64,000 nt of DNA from Roseitranquillus sp963749675 (GTDB taxonomy: Bacteria; Pseudomonadota; Alphaproteobacteria; Rhodobacterales; Rhodobacteraceae), in the NCBI GenBank assembly GCA_963749675.1, contig CAVVNT010000008.1:1-64000 (forward strand), read 5' to 3'. Below, piece by piece: positions 44,925-53,651 of this stretch. Each line of letters opens with the position of its first letter. The first letter of the stretch is position 1. The notes below the pieces were generated by a model that did no database searches, had not been told where the DNA came from, and saw only the letters and a program-made list of their open reading frames with translations. A program made the position numbers and the translations under genes.

Positions 44925-46127
44925 GGGACGCCCTCATCGTGTCGACCGCGCGCACGCCGATCGGCAAGGCGTATCGTGGCGCGTTCAACGACACGCAGGC
45001 GCAGTCGCTCGCCGCGCGCGCGATCACTCACGCCGTGCGCCGGTCGGAAGTCGAGCCGGGCGAGGTCGAAGACGTGATCCTTGGCGCGGCACTGCAGCAG
45101 GGGACGACCGGCGGCAACGTCGCGCGGCAGGCGGCGCTCGCGGCCGGACTGCCGACATCGGTCGCGGGCATGTCGCTCGACCGCCAGTGCGCCAGCGGGA
45201 TGATGGCCATCGCCACGGCGGCGAAGCAGATCGTCCACGACGGCATGGACATCGCCGTGGGAGGCGGCGTCGAATCCGTCAGTCTGGTGCAGAACGAGCA
45301 CCGCAACAGCTATCGCGCGCAGGACCCGGCGCTGCTGGAACGGCACCCTGCCATCTACATAAGTATGCTCGAGACCGCCGAGGTCGTGGCTCATCGCTAC
45401 GCCATCACCCGTGAGGCGCAGGACGACTACGCTCTCCGCTCGCAGGAGCGCACCGCCGAGGCGCAGGCGGCCGGGCGCTTCGACGACGAGATCGTGCCGG
45501 TCGAGACCGTGATGAAGGTAAAGGACCGCGAAACGGGCGAGGTGAGCGACCGGCCCGTGACGATCGCCGCGGACGAGGGGAACCGGCCGCAGACGACCCT
45601 TGAGGATTCTCGCGCGGCTGGTACCGGTGCAGAAGGACGGGCTCAGGATCGCCGAGGGGCGCTTCGTCACTGCCGGCAACGCCAGCCAACTGTCGGACGG
45701 TGCCTCGGCTGCAGTCCTGATGGAGGCGAAGACGGCCGAGCGGCGCGGTCTGGTCCCGCTTGGACGCTACGCGGGCATGGCGGTCGCGGGCTGCGACCCC
45801 GACGAGATGGGGATCGGCCCGGTCTTCGCGGTGCCGAGGCTGCTCGAGCGGAACGGCCTTTCCATCGACGACATCGGTCTCTGGGAGCTGAACGAGGCCT
45901 TTGCGGTGCAGGTGATCTACTGCCGCGACCGGCTCGGCATCCCCGAGGAGCTGATGAACGTGAACGGCGGCGCGATCTCGGTCGGTCACCCTTATGGCAT
46001 GTCGGGCGCGCGAATGGTCGGACATGCGCTGATCGAGGCGCGGCGGCGCGGCGCCCGCTGGGTCGTCTGCACGATGTGTCTCGGCGGTGGCATGGGCGCG
46101 GCCGGCCTCTTCGAGGTCTTCGCCTGA
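44921..46127 (+). pseudogene. Thiolase (acetyl-CoA acyltransferase type), one frameshift
   Basis: Residues 1-228 are in the first frame (MRDALIVSTARTPIGKAYRG, nucleophile Cys90 in LDRQCASGM, SVSLVQNEHRN). After QTTLE near 45605 the frame changes and continues LARLVPVQKDGLRIAEGRFV, NASQLSDGASA, the His in NEAFAVQV, GHPYGMSGAR and the second Cys in CTMCLGGGMGAAG. The corrected protein is about 400 residues, normal for the family. The stop overlaps the next ATG (TGATG). It performs the final thiolytic cleavage of a 3-oxoacyl-CoA. Confidence 0.9.
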
Positions 46128-47125
46128 TGCCCTCGTTGCCCCCGGTCCTCCGCGGCCGGCGCCTGCCGATGGTGGCGGCGCCGATGTTCATCGTCTCGAC
46201 GCCGCGCCTGGTGATCGCCCAGTGCATCGCGGGGATCGTCGGCAGCTTTCCGGCGCTGAACGCGCGTGACGACCCCGACGGTCCGGTGATGCTCGAGCGC
46301 TGGCTCGCCGAGATCACCGACGCGCTCGACCGTCACAATGAAGCCAATCCGGACCGGCCCGCCGCGCCCTTTGCCGTCAACCAGATCGTGCACCGCTCGA
46401 ACGTGCGGCTCGAGCGCGACCTCGAGATCTGCGCCCGCTGGCGGGTGCCGATCTGGATCACGTCGCTCGGCGCCCGGCCGGAGGTCAACGAGGCCGCGCA
46501 CTCCTGCGGCGGTGTGGTCCTGCACGACATCATCACCAACACCTTCGCGCACAAGGCGATCGCCAAGGGGGCTGACGGGCTGATCGCGGTCGCCGCGGGC
46601 GCGGGTGGACATGCCGGACCACAGTCGCCCTTCGCGCTCGTACGCGAGATCCGCGAATGGTTCGATGGCCCGCTGCTGCTCTCGGGCGCGATCTCGACGG
46701 GCGAGGCGCTGCTGGCGGCGCGCGCCGTGGGCGCCGATCTGGGCTATGTCGGCTCGCCCTTCATTGCCACCGAGGAGGCAAACGCGGACGCTCCCTACAA
46801 GGAGATGATCGTAGCCGGCGGCGCCGAAGACATCGTCACCTCGTCGCTCTTCACAGGCATCTCGGGCAACTACCTGCGCCCCTCGATCGCGCGCGCGGGC
46901 CTCGACCCGGATGCGCTGCCCGCCGCCGACGCCTCGTCGATGTCCTTCGCCGAGGGCACGTCGAAGGCCAAGGCATGGCGCGACATCTGGGGCTCGGGGC
47001 AGGGCATCGGCGCGGTCAAGTCGCTGGGAACGGTTGCGGACCTCGTCGGCCGCATCGAACATGAATACCGTGCGGCGGGGCAGCGCATCTGCGCCGACTT
47101 CGAGGCTGAAAGGGAGAAGGTCTAA
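46127..47125 (+). CDS. Nitronate monooxygenase-like flavoprotein (NPD family)
   Basis: The 332-residue TIM-barrel protein has the N-terminal PMVAAPMFIVSTPRLVIAQC, the FMN-binding VNQIVHRSNVRLERDL region, the GADGLIAVAAGAGGHAG motif holding the conserved His, and LLLSGAISTGEALLAARAVG with DLGYVGSPFIATEE. The family oxidises nitronates, but members embedded in fatty-acid operons often have other, mostly unknown, flavin roles. It overlaps neighbours by one nucleotide on both sides (TGATG, TAATG), so it is firmly part of the operon. Confidence 0.88.
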   Translation: MPSLPPVLRGRRLPMVAAPMFIVSTPRLVIAQCIAGIVGSFPALNARDDPDGPVMLERWLAEITDALDRHNEANPDRPAAPFAVNQIVHRSNVRLERDLEICARWRVPIWITSLGARPEVNEAAHSCGGVVLHDIITNTFAHKAIAKGADGLIAVAAGAGGHAGPQSPFALVREIREWFDGPLLLSGAISTGEALLAARAVGADLGYVGSPFIATEEANADAPYKEMIVAGGAEDIVTSSLFTGISGNYLRPSIARAGLDPDALPAADASSMSFAEGTSKAKAWRDIWGSGQGIGAVKSLGTVADLVGRIEHEYRAAGQRICADFEAEREKV

Positions 47126-48361
47126 TGAACCTCGGGATGAGCGACCGCGTGCGCCACCTCGTCGAGCAGGTACGCGACATGATCGAGACGCGGATCGCAC
47201 CTCTCGATGCCGAATACGAAGGCGAGGTCGGACGGCATGCCTCGGGCGACCGCTTCAGCCTGACCCTACGGCAGGAGGAGATCCTCTCCACGCTCAAGGC
47301 CGAGGCCCGCGAGCGCGGCCTCTGGAACTTCTGGCTGACGGACAGCGAGAAAGGCTGCGGCCTGACCACGGTGGAGTATGCCTATCTCGCCGAGGAGATG
47401 GGCAAGGTCGGCCTCGCCGCCGAAGTCTTCAACTGCGCCGCCCCCGACACCGGCAACATGGAGGTGCTCGAACGCTACGGCACCGAGGCGCACAAGCGCC
47501 GCTGGCTGGCGCCGCTGCTCGACGGTGAGATCCGCTCGGCCTACCTGATGACCGAGCCCGATCGTGCCTCGTCTGACGCGACGCAGAATCTCGCTCGCGG
47601 CCCGGCGCGACGGCCAGGACTGGGTCCTCGACGGCGAGAAGTGGTGGGCAAGCGGGGCGGGCGACCCGCGCTGCGTCGTGATGATCGTCATGGCCTGCAC
47701 CGACCCCGAGGCCGACAAGCACCGCCGGCACTCGATGTTCGTCGTCCCGGCCGACGCGGAGGGCATCGAGATTCTCCGACCGATGCAGGTCTTCGGTCAC
47801 GACGATGCGCCGCACGGGCACATGCACGTCCGCTTCACCAGCGTTCGCGTGCCGCCCGATGACCTGATCCTGGGCGAGGGCCGCGGCTTCGAGGTGGCGC
47901 AAGGCCGCCTCGGCCCCGGGCGCATCCACCACTGCATGCGCGCGATCGGCCAGGCTGAGAAGGCGCTGGAGCTGATGTGCCGCCGCGGCCTCGCGCGGGA
48001 GGCGTTCGGCAAGCGGCTCGTCGAGCTCGGCGCGAACTACGACATCATCGCCGACGCGCGGATGGAGATCGAGATGGCGCGCCTCCTCTGCCTCAAGGCG
48101 GCATGGATGATGGACACCGAAGGCACCCGCGCGGCCCAGCCCTGGATCAGCCAGATCAAGGTCGTGGCGCCGCTGATGGCGCTGAAGGTGGTCGACGAGG
48201 CGATGCAGATGCACGGCGGCGGCGGCATCAGCCAGGATTTTCCCCTGGCGCGGATGTGGACCAAGCTAAGGACCCTGCGCTTCGCCGACGGGCCCGACGC
48301 CGTGCACCGGCGCCAGGTCGCCCGCGCCGAGCTGCGCCGCTACGCCAACGAGGGGGTCTGA
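47125..48361 (+). pseudogene. Acyl-CoA dehydrogenase (ACAD10/11-like), one frameshift
   Basis: The N-part gives IAPLDAEYEGEV, GLWNFWLTDSEKGCGLTTVE and YLMTEPDRASSDATQN. One indel near 47585 shifts to SLAARRDGQDWVLDGEKWWA, GHDDAPHGHMHVRFTSVRVP, GPGRIHHCMRAIGQAEKALE and QMHGGGGISQDFPLARMWTK. FEVAQGRLGPGRIHHCMR and the roughly 410-residue length match the dehydrogenase type found fused or next to APH-like kinases (ACAD10/ACAD11, LvaC-like). It lies two genes before such a kinase. It uses FAD and acts on a CoA ester. Confidence 0.88.
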
Positions 48362-48363
48362 CA

Positions 48364-49032
48364 CTGGTCGAGATCCTGCTCATCCGGCACGCGCAGGCCT
48401 CGTTTGGCGCGGCGGACCGCGACGTCCTGTCGCCGCTTGGCCCCGAGCAGGCCGAGGCTCTGGGCCACGCGCTCCGGGCGCAGCGCTACGCGCCCGGCGC
48501 CCTCTTCATCGGGGCGCAGCGGCGACACCGCGATACCCTCGCGACCATGGCGTCCGCGCTCGGTCGCGACCCCGGCGAGGCGCGGGTCCACGAGGAGCTG
48601 AACGAGTTCGACTCGCGCGCCCTCTTCGCCGCCCGCGTCGGCAACGGCGAGCGGCCGGAGCGTGGCAAGGGCGACCGCTGGGCTCACTTCCGGGCGCTGC
48701 GCGAGACGGTGCTGGCCTGGCAACGGAACGAGATCGCGCGCCCGCCCAGGACCTGGTGCGCGTTCCGCGCTTGTGTCGGTGTGGCGCTCGGAGCGATGGC
48801 GACCTCGGGCGCCGAGCGCATCCTCGCGGTGAGCTCCGGCGGCGCCATCGCACAGATCGTCGGCGCCACGATCGAAGCGCCGCCCGCACGCGCCGTCGAG
48901 CTGCAGCTGCAGACGAAGAACTGCGCCGTGACGCGCCTGATCGCCGGCCGGCGCGGCTACTATCTGAACACCTTCAACGAGATGCCGCACATCCGCGCCA
49001 TGGGCGACGCACGCCTGGTGAGCTACAGCTGA
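48364..49032 (+). CDS. Histidine-phosphatase-family protein lacking the second catalytic His
   Basis: The protein of about 222 residues begins VEILLIRHAQASFGAADRDV with the phosphate-binding R-H motif, LSPLGPEQAEALG and ALFIGAQRRHRDTLATMASA. At the position where the fold normally has V-x-H-G-G it reads AVSSGGAIAQI, so the second His is Ser. No ATG/GTG/TTG is available; the start is probably CTG at 48364, three nucleotides after the previous stop, or an indel has removed a normal start. It sits between the dehydrogenase and the kinase, an arrangement I recall from other acyl-CoA clusters. Confidence 0.75.
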   Translation: MVEILLIRHAQASFGAADRDVLSPLGPEQAEALGHALRAQRYAPGALFIGAQRRHRDTLATMASALGRDPGEARVHEELNEFDSRALFAARVGNGERPERGKGDRWAHFRALRETVLAWQRNEIARPPRTWCAFRACVGVALGAMATSGAERILAVSSGGAIAQIVGATIEAPPARAVELQLQTKNCAVTRLIAGRRGYYLNTFNEMPHIRAMGDARLVSYS

Positions 49033-50060
49033 TGGAGAACGCAGCCGCATATCTCGACACCGAGGCCGTCGCGGGCTGGCTCGCCGGCCGGATCGGTTTT
49101 CGAGGACCGATCCACGCCGAGAAGTTCGCCGGCGGCCAGTCGAACCCGACCTTCCGCCTCTCCGGCCCCTCGGGCACCTGCGTCCTGCGCCGCAAGCCTC
49201 CGGGCACCCTGCTGAAGTCGGCCCACGCCGTCGACCGCGAGTTCCGGGTGCAGCAGGCCTTGGCCGACACCGACGTGCCGGTGCCGGGGATGCTCGCCCT
49301 CTGCGAGGACGACGCCGTGATCGGCTCGGCCTTCTACGTCATGAAGTATGTCGCGGGGCGCAACTTCGACGACCCGCGCCTGCCGGAGTTGACGACGGAC
49401 GAGCGCACCGCGGTATTCGGCGAGATGAACCGTGTCCTCGCCGCGATCCATTCCGTCGACGTCGACGCCGTGGGTCTCGGCGACTACGGCGCGCCCGGCA
49501 ACTACTACCGCCGCCAGGTCGACCGCTGGACCAAGCAGTACCGCGCCAGCGAGACCGAGCGCATCACCGCGATGGACGAGCTGATCGCCTGGCTCGACTC
49601 CAGCGTGCCGCCCGACGACGGGCGGCGCAGCCTCGTCCACGGCGATTTCCGCCTCGACAACCTGCTGTTCGCGCCCGACCGGCCAGTCTGCGTCGCCGTA
49701 CTCGACTGGGAGCTCTCGACGACCGGCCACCCCTTCGCCGACCTCGCCGCCGTCGTCATGCAGTGGCGCCGGCCGCCGGGCCCGGAGGGCCGTGGCCTCG
49801 CCGGATGCGACCGCGCCGCGCTCGGCATCCCCTCCGACGACGCGTTCGTGGAGGCCTACTGCCGCCGGACCGGCCTCGCCGGCATCGAGAGGTTCGAATT
49901 CTACCTCGCCTTCTGCTTCTTTCGACTGGCGGCGATCTTGCAGGGGGTGAAGCGCCGGGCGCTCGACGGCAACGCCTCGAACCCCGAACGGGCGCTGAGG
50001 ATGGGCAGCTTTGTTCCGCAGATCGCAGCATCGGGCCTCGAGGCCGCCAGAGATGGGTGA
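49032..50060 (+). CDS. APH-type phosphotransferase (LvaA/ACAD10-11 kinase-like)
   Basis: The 342-residue kinase has the aminoglycoside-phosphotransferase fold: a Gly-rich FAGGQSNPTFRL loop, VLRRKPPG with the ATP-binding Lys, the catalytic loop LVHGDFRLDNLLF (Asp and Asn) and the metal-binding VLDWELSTTG. This subgroup phosphorylates the 4-hydroxyl of 4-hydroxyacyl-CoA in levulinate (LvaA) and mammalian ACAD10/11 pathways. The ATG overlaps the previous stop (TGATG). Together with the dehydrogenase two genes upstream it points to 4-hydroxyacyl-CoA catabolism. Confidence 0.9.
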   Translation: MENAAAYLDTEAVAGWLAGRIGFRGPIHAEKFAGGQSNPTFRLSGPSGTCVLRRKPPGTLLKSAHAVDREFRVQQALADTDVPVPGMLALCEDDAVIGSAFYVMKYVAGRNFDDPRLPELTTDERTAVFGEMNRVLAAIHSVDVDAVGLGDYGAPGNYYRRQVDRWTKQYRASETERITAMDELIAWLDSSVPPDDGRRSLVHGDFRLDNLLFAPDRPVCVAVLDWELSTTGHPFADLAAVVMQWRRPPGPEGRGLAGCDRAALGIPSDDAFVEAYCRRTGLAGIERFEFYLAFCFFRLAAILQGVKRRALDGNASNPERALRMGSFVPQIAASGLEAARDG

Positions 50061-50159
50061 CGCCGCAGCTGGACCCGACGAAGACGGACGCCACCCGCCA
50101 GCCGTTGGCGCGATGCGGGCGTGCCGGACGGCGCGGCCGGCAAGACGACAGGTGGAGCC

Positions 50160-50972
50160 ATGAACACGCTCGACGACGACTTCGATCTCGGCCCGGGCGA
50201 GGACCGCAACTTCGTGACGGCGCTGGCGCGGGGGCTCGACGTCCTGCGCTGCTTCCGTCCGGACGAGACGACGCTCTCGAACCATGAGATCGCCGCGCGG
50301 ACCGGGCTGCCAAAGCCGACCGTGACGCGCCTGACGTATACGCTGCGCAAGCTGGGATACCTCGTCCATTCCGAGCGGACGGGCACCTATCGCCTCGGCT
50401 CGGGCGTGCTGGCGCTCGGCTACGGCGTGCTGGCGGGGATGGAGATCGGCGAGCGGGCCCGGGAGGAGATGCGCGCCCTCTGCGCCGGACCGAACCCGCA
50501 CGTGACCGCGGCCTTGGGCGAGCGCTACCGGCTGCAGGTCGTCTACATGGCCGTCAGTCGCTCCAACCAGGCGGTGTCGCTGACGATGAACGTCGGTGCC
50601 CGGCTGCCGCTGTTCCACTCGTCGATGGGCCGCGCCATCCTCGTCGCCATGTCCGAGGACGAGCGCGCGCACATGGCCGCCCTCGCCGAGCGAAAAGCCC
50701 CCGAGGACGCCGAGCGCATCCGCGCCGGTGCGCAGGCCGCGGCCGAAAGCTACGAGCGCTACGGATTCACGACCTCCTTCGGCGACTGGCGCCAGGAGGT
50801 GAACGGCATCGCCGTCCCCGTCCACTCGCTGAACGGCGACCGGGTCTACGGCATGAACATCGGCGGGCCGTCGTTCCTGGTCTCTCCCGAGGCCCTGATC
50901 GAGGAGTACGGCGCCAAGCTCGTGGCGGCGGGCCGGGCGCTCAGCCGCCAGAGCCGGACCGACCGGACATGA
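50160..50972 (+). CDS. IclR-family transcriptional regulator
   Basis: The 270-residue protein has an N-terminal winged HTH (ARGLDVLRCFRPDETTLSNH, EIAARTGLPKPTVTRLTYTL) and a C-terminal IclR effector domain (ERYRLQVVYMAVSRSN, FHSSMGRAILVAMSEDER, VNGIAVPVHSLNG). It lies inside the degradation cluster, 99 bp after the kinase gene, and overlaps the thioesterase gene by four nucleotides. It is the likely regulator acting at the paired inverted repeats at 44435-44455 and 59034-59054. Confidence 0.93.
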   Translation: MNTLDDDFDLGPGEDRNFVTALARGLDVLRCFRPDETTLSNHEIAARTGLPKPTVTRLTYTLRKLGYLVHSERTGTYRLGSGVLALGYGVLAGMEIGERAREEMRALCAGPNPHVTAALGERYRLQVVYMAVSRSNQAVSLTMNVGARLPLFHSSMGRAILVAMSEDERAHMAALAERKAPEDAERIRAGAQAAAESYERYGFTTSFGDWRQEVNGIAVPVHSLNGDRVYGMNIGGPSFLVSPEALIEEYGAKLVAAGRALSRQSRTDRT

Positions 50973-51382
50973 GTGGCGAGATCGACCCGCGGCTGGTCGA
51001 GGAGCCCTACCCGCTCCAGCGCCAGATCGGCTTTCGCATTGCCGGCTGGGCCGAGGACCATGCCCGCTTCGAGCTGCCGCTGGCGGAGCATCTGCTCAAC
51101 CGCTACGGCATCCCCCACGGCGGCGTCTACGCCATGCTGCTCGACACGGTGATGGGCTACTCGGGCTGCTACACCGGCGAACCCGAGCGGCGCTTGCTGG
51201 CGATGACCCTGTCGATGACGACGAACTTCCTCTCGCGTCCGACCGGCACGATGCTGATCGGCGAGGGGCGGCGCACCGGTGGCGGCCGGTCGACCTTCTT
51301 CGCCGAGGGCACCATCACCGATGACGCGGGCACCGAGGTCGCCCGCGGCAGCGGCGTCTTTCGCTACCGCAACGCCAGGTGA
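50969..51382 (+). CDS. PaaI-family hot-dog thioesterase
   Basis: The 137-residue protein has the PaaI signature HLLNRYGIPHGGVYAMLLDT, with the HGG loop and catalytic Asp, followed by LSMTTNFLSRPTG and GRSTFFAEGTITDDAGTEVA. It hydrolyses acyl-CoA thioesters, probably to release CoA from stalled intermediates. Last gene of the plus-strand operon; it ends 3 bp before the stop of the convergent dehydrogenase gene. Confidence 0.92.
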   Translation: MSGEIDPRLVEEPYPLQRQIGFRIAGWAEDHARFELPLAEHLLNRYGIPHGGVYAMLLDTVMGYSGCYTGEPERRLLAMTLSMTTNFLSRPTGTMLIGEGRRTGGGRSTFFAEGTITDDAGTEVARGSGVFRYRNAR

Positions 51383-51385
51383 GGC

Positions 51386-52459
51386 TCAGGCGGCGCGGTG
51401 GGCCGCCATCACCCGCTCGAGATGGAAATCGGTATCGCCGAGCTGGTGGTCGATCATCGTCAGCCGCTTGGCGTAGTGCGAGACCGGATACTCCCACGTC
51501 ATCGCGATGCCCCCGTGGAGCTGGATCGCCTCCTCCGCCACCAGCTTCGCCGTGCGCCCGACGAGGTTCTTCGCCATCGAGACGGTGCGGGACTGGTCCG
51601 CCGCTCCCATCCGGCTCGCGGCGAGGATGGTGATCGAGCGCGCCTGCTCGATCTCGGTCTTGAGGTCGACCATCCGGTGCTGCAACGCCTGGAAGCTGCC
51701 GATCGGCTGGCCGAACTGCGTGCGCGTCCGGAGATAATCCAGCGTCGTCGCGAACGTCGCATCGCAGGCGCCCACCGCCTCGGCCGAGAGCGCCAGCGCC
51801 CCGGCGTCGAGCGCGTCGGCCAGCGCCGCGCGGCCGTCCTCCAGCACCAGCCGTGCCGGCGTCCGGTCGAGGAACAGCTCGGCCGCGCCGCCGCCGTCGA
51901 TCATGCCGTAAGGCGTGACTTGCGCCACGCCGGCCTCCACCTCGAAGACCGAGGCCGCCCCGTCGTTGCGCGCCGCCACGACGAAGCGCTCGGCGATGTG
52001 GCCGCCGTAGACGACGCTCTTGCGGCCATCGAGCGTCCAGCCGTCGCCCTCCCGCCGCGCCTCGGTCCCGATCTCGTCCACGTCGTAGGGGGCGTCGACC
52101 TCGCCGATGGCCACCCCGTAGTGCATGGCGCCCGACAGGAGCGGCTCGAGGTCGGCATCCGCCGCGCCGAGGATCCGGGCAGCCATGAGAACCGGCAGCA
52201 CCGGCTCGGGGCAGATCGCCTGACCGAGCGCCCCGAACACGGCGGCGATGTCGAAGCCGGCCCCGCCAAATCCGCCCTTCTCCTCGGGCGCGAGGGCGAA
52301 GAGAACGCCAAGCTCGGCCAGCTCCGCCCACTTGTCCGGAGAGTGGTACGGCGGTTCGTAGGCGATCCTCGCCCGCGTCTCCCAATCGTAGCGGTCGGCG
52401 AGAAAGCGGTTCAGCGTATCCGCAAGCATCCGGCGGTCGTCGGTCATCTCGAACTGCAT
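51386..52459 (-). CDS. Acyl-CoA dehydrogenase, small-subunit type
   Basis: The 357-residue ACAD has N-terminal MQFEMTDDRRMLADTLNRFL, the FGGAGFDIAAVFGALGQAIC region, RTRTQFGQPIGSFQALQHRM and EEAIQLHGGIAMTWEYPVSH. The catalytic base region is less canonical than in short-chain ACADs; paired genes of this kind often form alpha2beta2 dehydrogenases (as in steroid or branched acyl-CoA oxidation). It is the last gene of the minus-strand operon and lies 3 nt after its partner. Pairing is inferred from adjacency and type. Confidence 0.92.
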   Translation of the reverse strand: MQFEMTDDRRMLADTLNRFLADRYDWETRARIAYEPPYHSPDKWAELAELGVLFALAPEEKGGFGGAGFDIAAVFGALGQAICPEPVLPVLMAARILGAADADLEPLLSGAMHYGVAIGEVDAPYDVDEIGTEARREGDGWTLDGRKSVVYGGHIAERFVVAARNDGAASVFEVEAGVAQVTPYGMIDGGGAAELFLDRTPARLVLEDGRAALADALDAGALALSAEAVGACDATFATTLDYLRTRTQFGQPIGSFQALQHRMVDLKTEIEQARSITILAASRMGAADQSRTVSMAKNLVGRTAKLVAEEAIQLHGGIAMTWEYPVSHYAKRLTMIDHQLGDTDFHLERVMAAHRAA

Positions 52460-52462
52460 GCG

Positions 52463-53650
52463 TCAGAGCTCCAGCAGCGACTTCGCCAGGATGTTGCGCT
52501 GGATCTCGTTCGAGCCGCCGAAGATCGAGAGCTTGCGGTTGTTGAAGTAGCGCGCCGCATCCCGCGCATGCTCCGGCGGCGCGATGCCGGCATTGCCCTC
52601 CAGGTCCTCGGACGGGAACGGCGCCGCCGCGGGCCCCAGTGCCCTGCGCGACAGGTCGTTCAGCGCCTGCCGGATGATCGTGCCCTTGATCTTGAGCATC
52701 GAGCTTTCGGGCCCGGGCGCCCCGTTCTTCTGCGCGTCGGCCAGCATCCGCAGGTTGGTGATCTTCATCGCCTCGAGGTCGATCTCGATCTCCGACAGCC
52801 GCGCCGCGAAGAGCGGATGATCGATCAGGCGCTTGCCCGACCGCCGCGTCCGCCGCGCCAGGGCGCGCACCTGCTCGAACGCCTGCATCGAAAAGCCGAC
52901 GCCCGCGATGTTGGTCCGCTCGTGCGTCAGCAGGAACTTGGCAATCGTCCAGCCCCGGTTCTCCTCGCCCACGAGGTTCTCGGCCGGCACGCGCACGTCG
53001 GTGAAGAACACCTCGTTGACCTCGTAGCCGCCCTCGATCAGGCGGATCGGCCGCATCTCGATCCCCTGCGTGTCGAGGTCGATGAGCAGGAAGCTGATCC
53101 CCTGCTGCGGCTTGCCCTCCCTAGACGTCCGCACCAGGCAGAAGATCCGGTTGGCGTGCTGGCCGAGCGTCGTCCAGGTCTTCTGCCCGTTGACGACGTA
53201 GTCATCGCCGTCGCGGACCGCCGTCGTCTTGAGGCTGGCGAGGTCCGAGCCCGCGCCGGGCTCGCTGTAGCCCTGGCACCACCAGTCGCGCCCGTCGAGG
53301 ATCCGCGGCAGGATCTCGGCCTTCTGCGCCTCGCTGCCGAAGCGGATCACGACGGGCCCCAGCATGTGCAGGCCGAAAGGCACGATCCGCGGGGCTCCCG
53401 CCAGGCATGACTCCTCCTCGAAGATGTGCCGCTCGACCGGTGTCCAGCCGGTGCCGCCGTATTCGACGGGCCAGGTCGAGGCGAGCCAGCCGCGCGCGTT
53501 CAGAATCGCGTGCCAGCGCTCCATTTCGTGCTTCGACAGCTCGCGGCCCTCGCGCACCTTGGTCGACAGCGCCTCGGGCAGGTTCTCGCGCAGGAAGGCG
53601 CGCACCTCGTCGCGGAAAGCGATCTCCTCGGGGCTGAAGGTCAGGTCCAT
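52463..53650 (-). CDS. Acyl-CoA dehydrogenase, large-subunit type
   Basis: The 395-residue ACAD contains WPVEYGGTGWTPVERHIFEE, YSEPGAGSDLASLKTTAVRD, NGQKTWTTLGQHANRIFCLV, the VRVPAENLVGEENRGWTIAK segment and the C-terminal IFGGSNEIQRNILAKSLLEL. These are the standard FAD- and CoA-binding motifs. It is one nucleotide from the FadJ-like gene and 3 nt from the second dehydrogenase, so the two are probably made together as a heteromeric enzyme. Confidence 0.94.
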   Translation of the reverse strand: MDLTFSPEEIAFRDEVRAFLRENLPEALSTKVREGRELSKHEMERWHAILNARGWLASTWPVEYGGTGWTPVERHIFEEESCLAGAPRIVPFGLHMLGPVVIRFGSEAQKAEILPRILDGRDWWCQGYSEPGAGSDLASLKTTAVRDGDDYVVNGQKTWTTLGQHANRIFCLVRTSREGKPQQGISFLLIDLDTQGIEMRPIRLIEGGYEVNEVFFTDVRVPAENLVGEENRGWTIAKFLLTHERTNIAGVGFSMQAFEQVRALARRTRRSGKRLIDHPLFAARLSEIEIDLEAMKITNLRMLADAQKNGAPGPESSMLKIKGTIIRQALNDLSRRALGPAAAPFPSEDLEGNAGIAPPEHARDAARYFNNRKLSIFGGSNEIQRNILAKSLLEL

Positions 53651-53651
53651 C

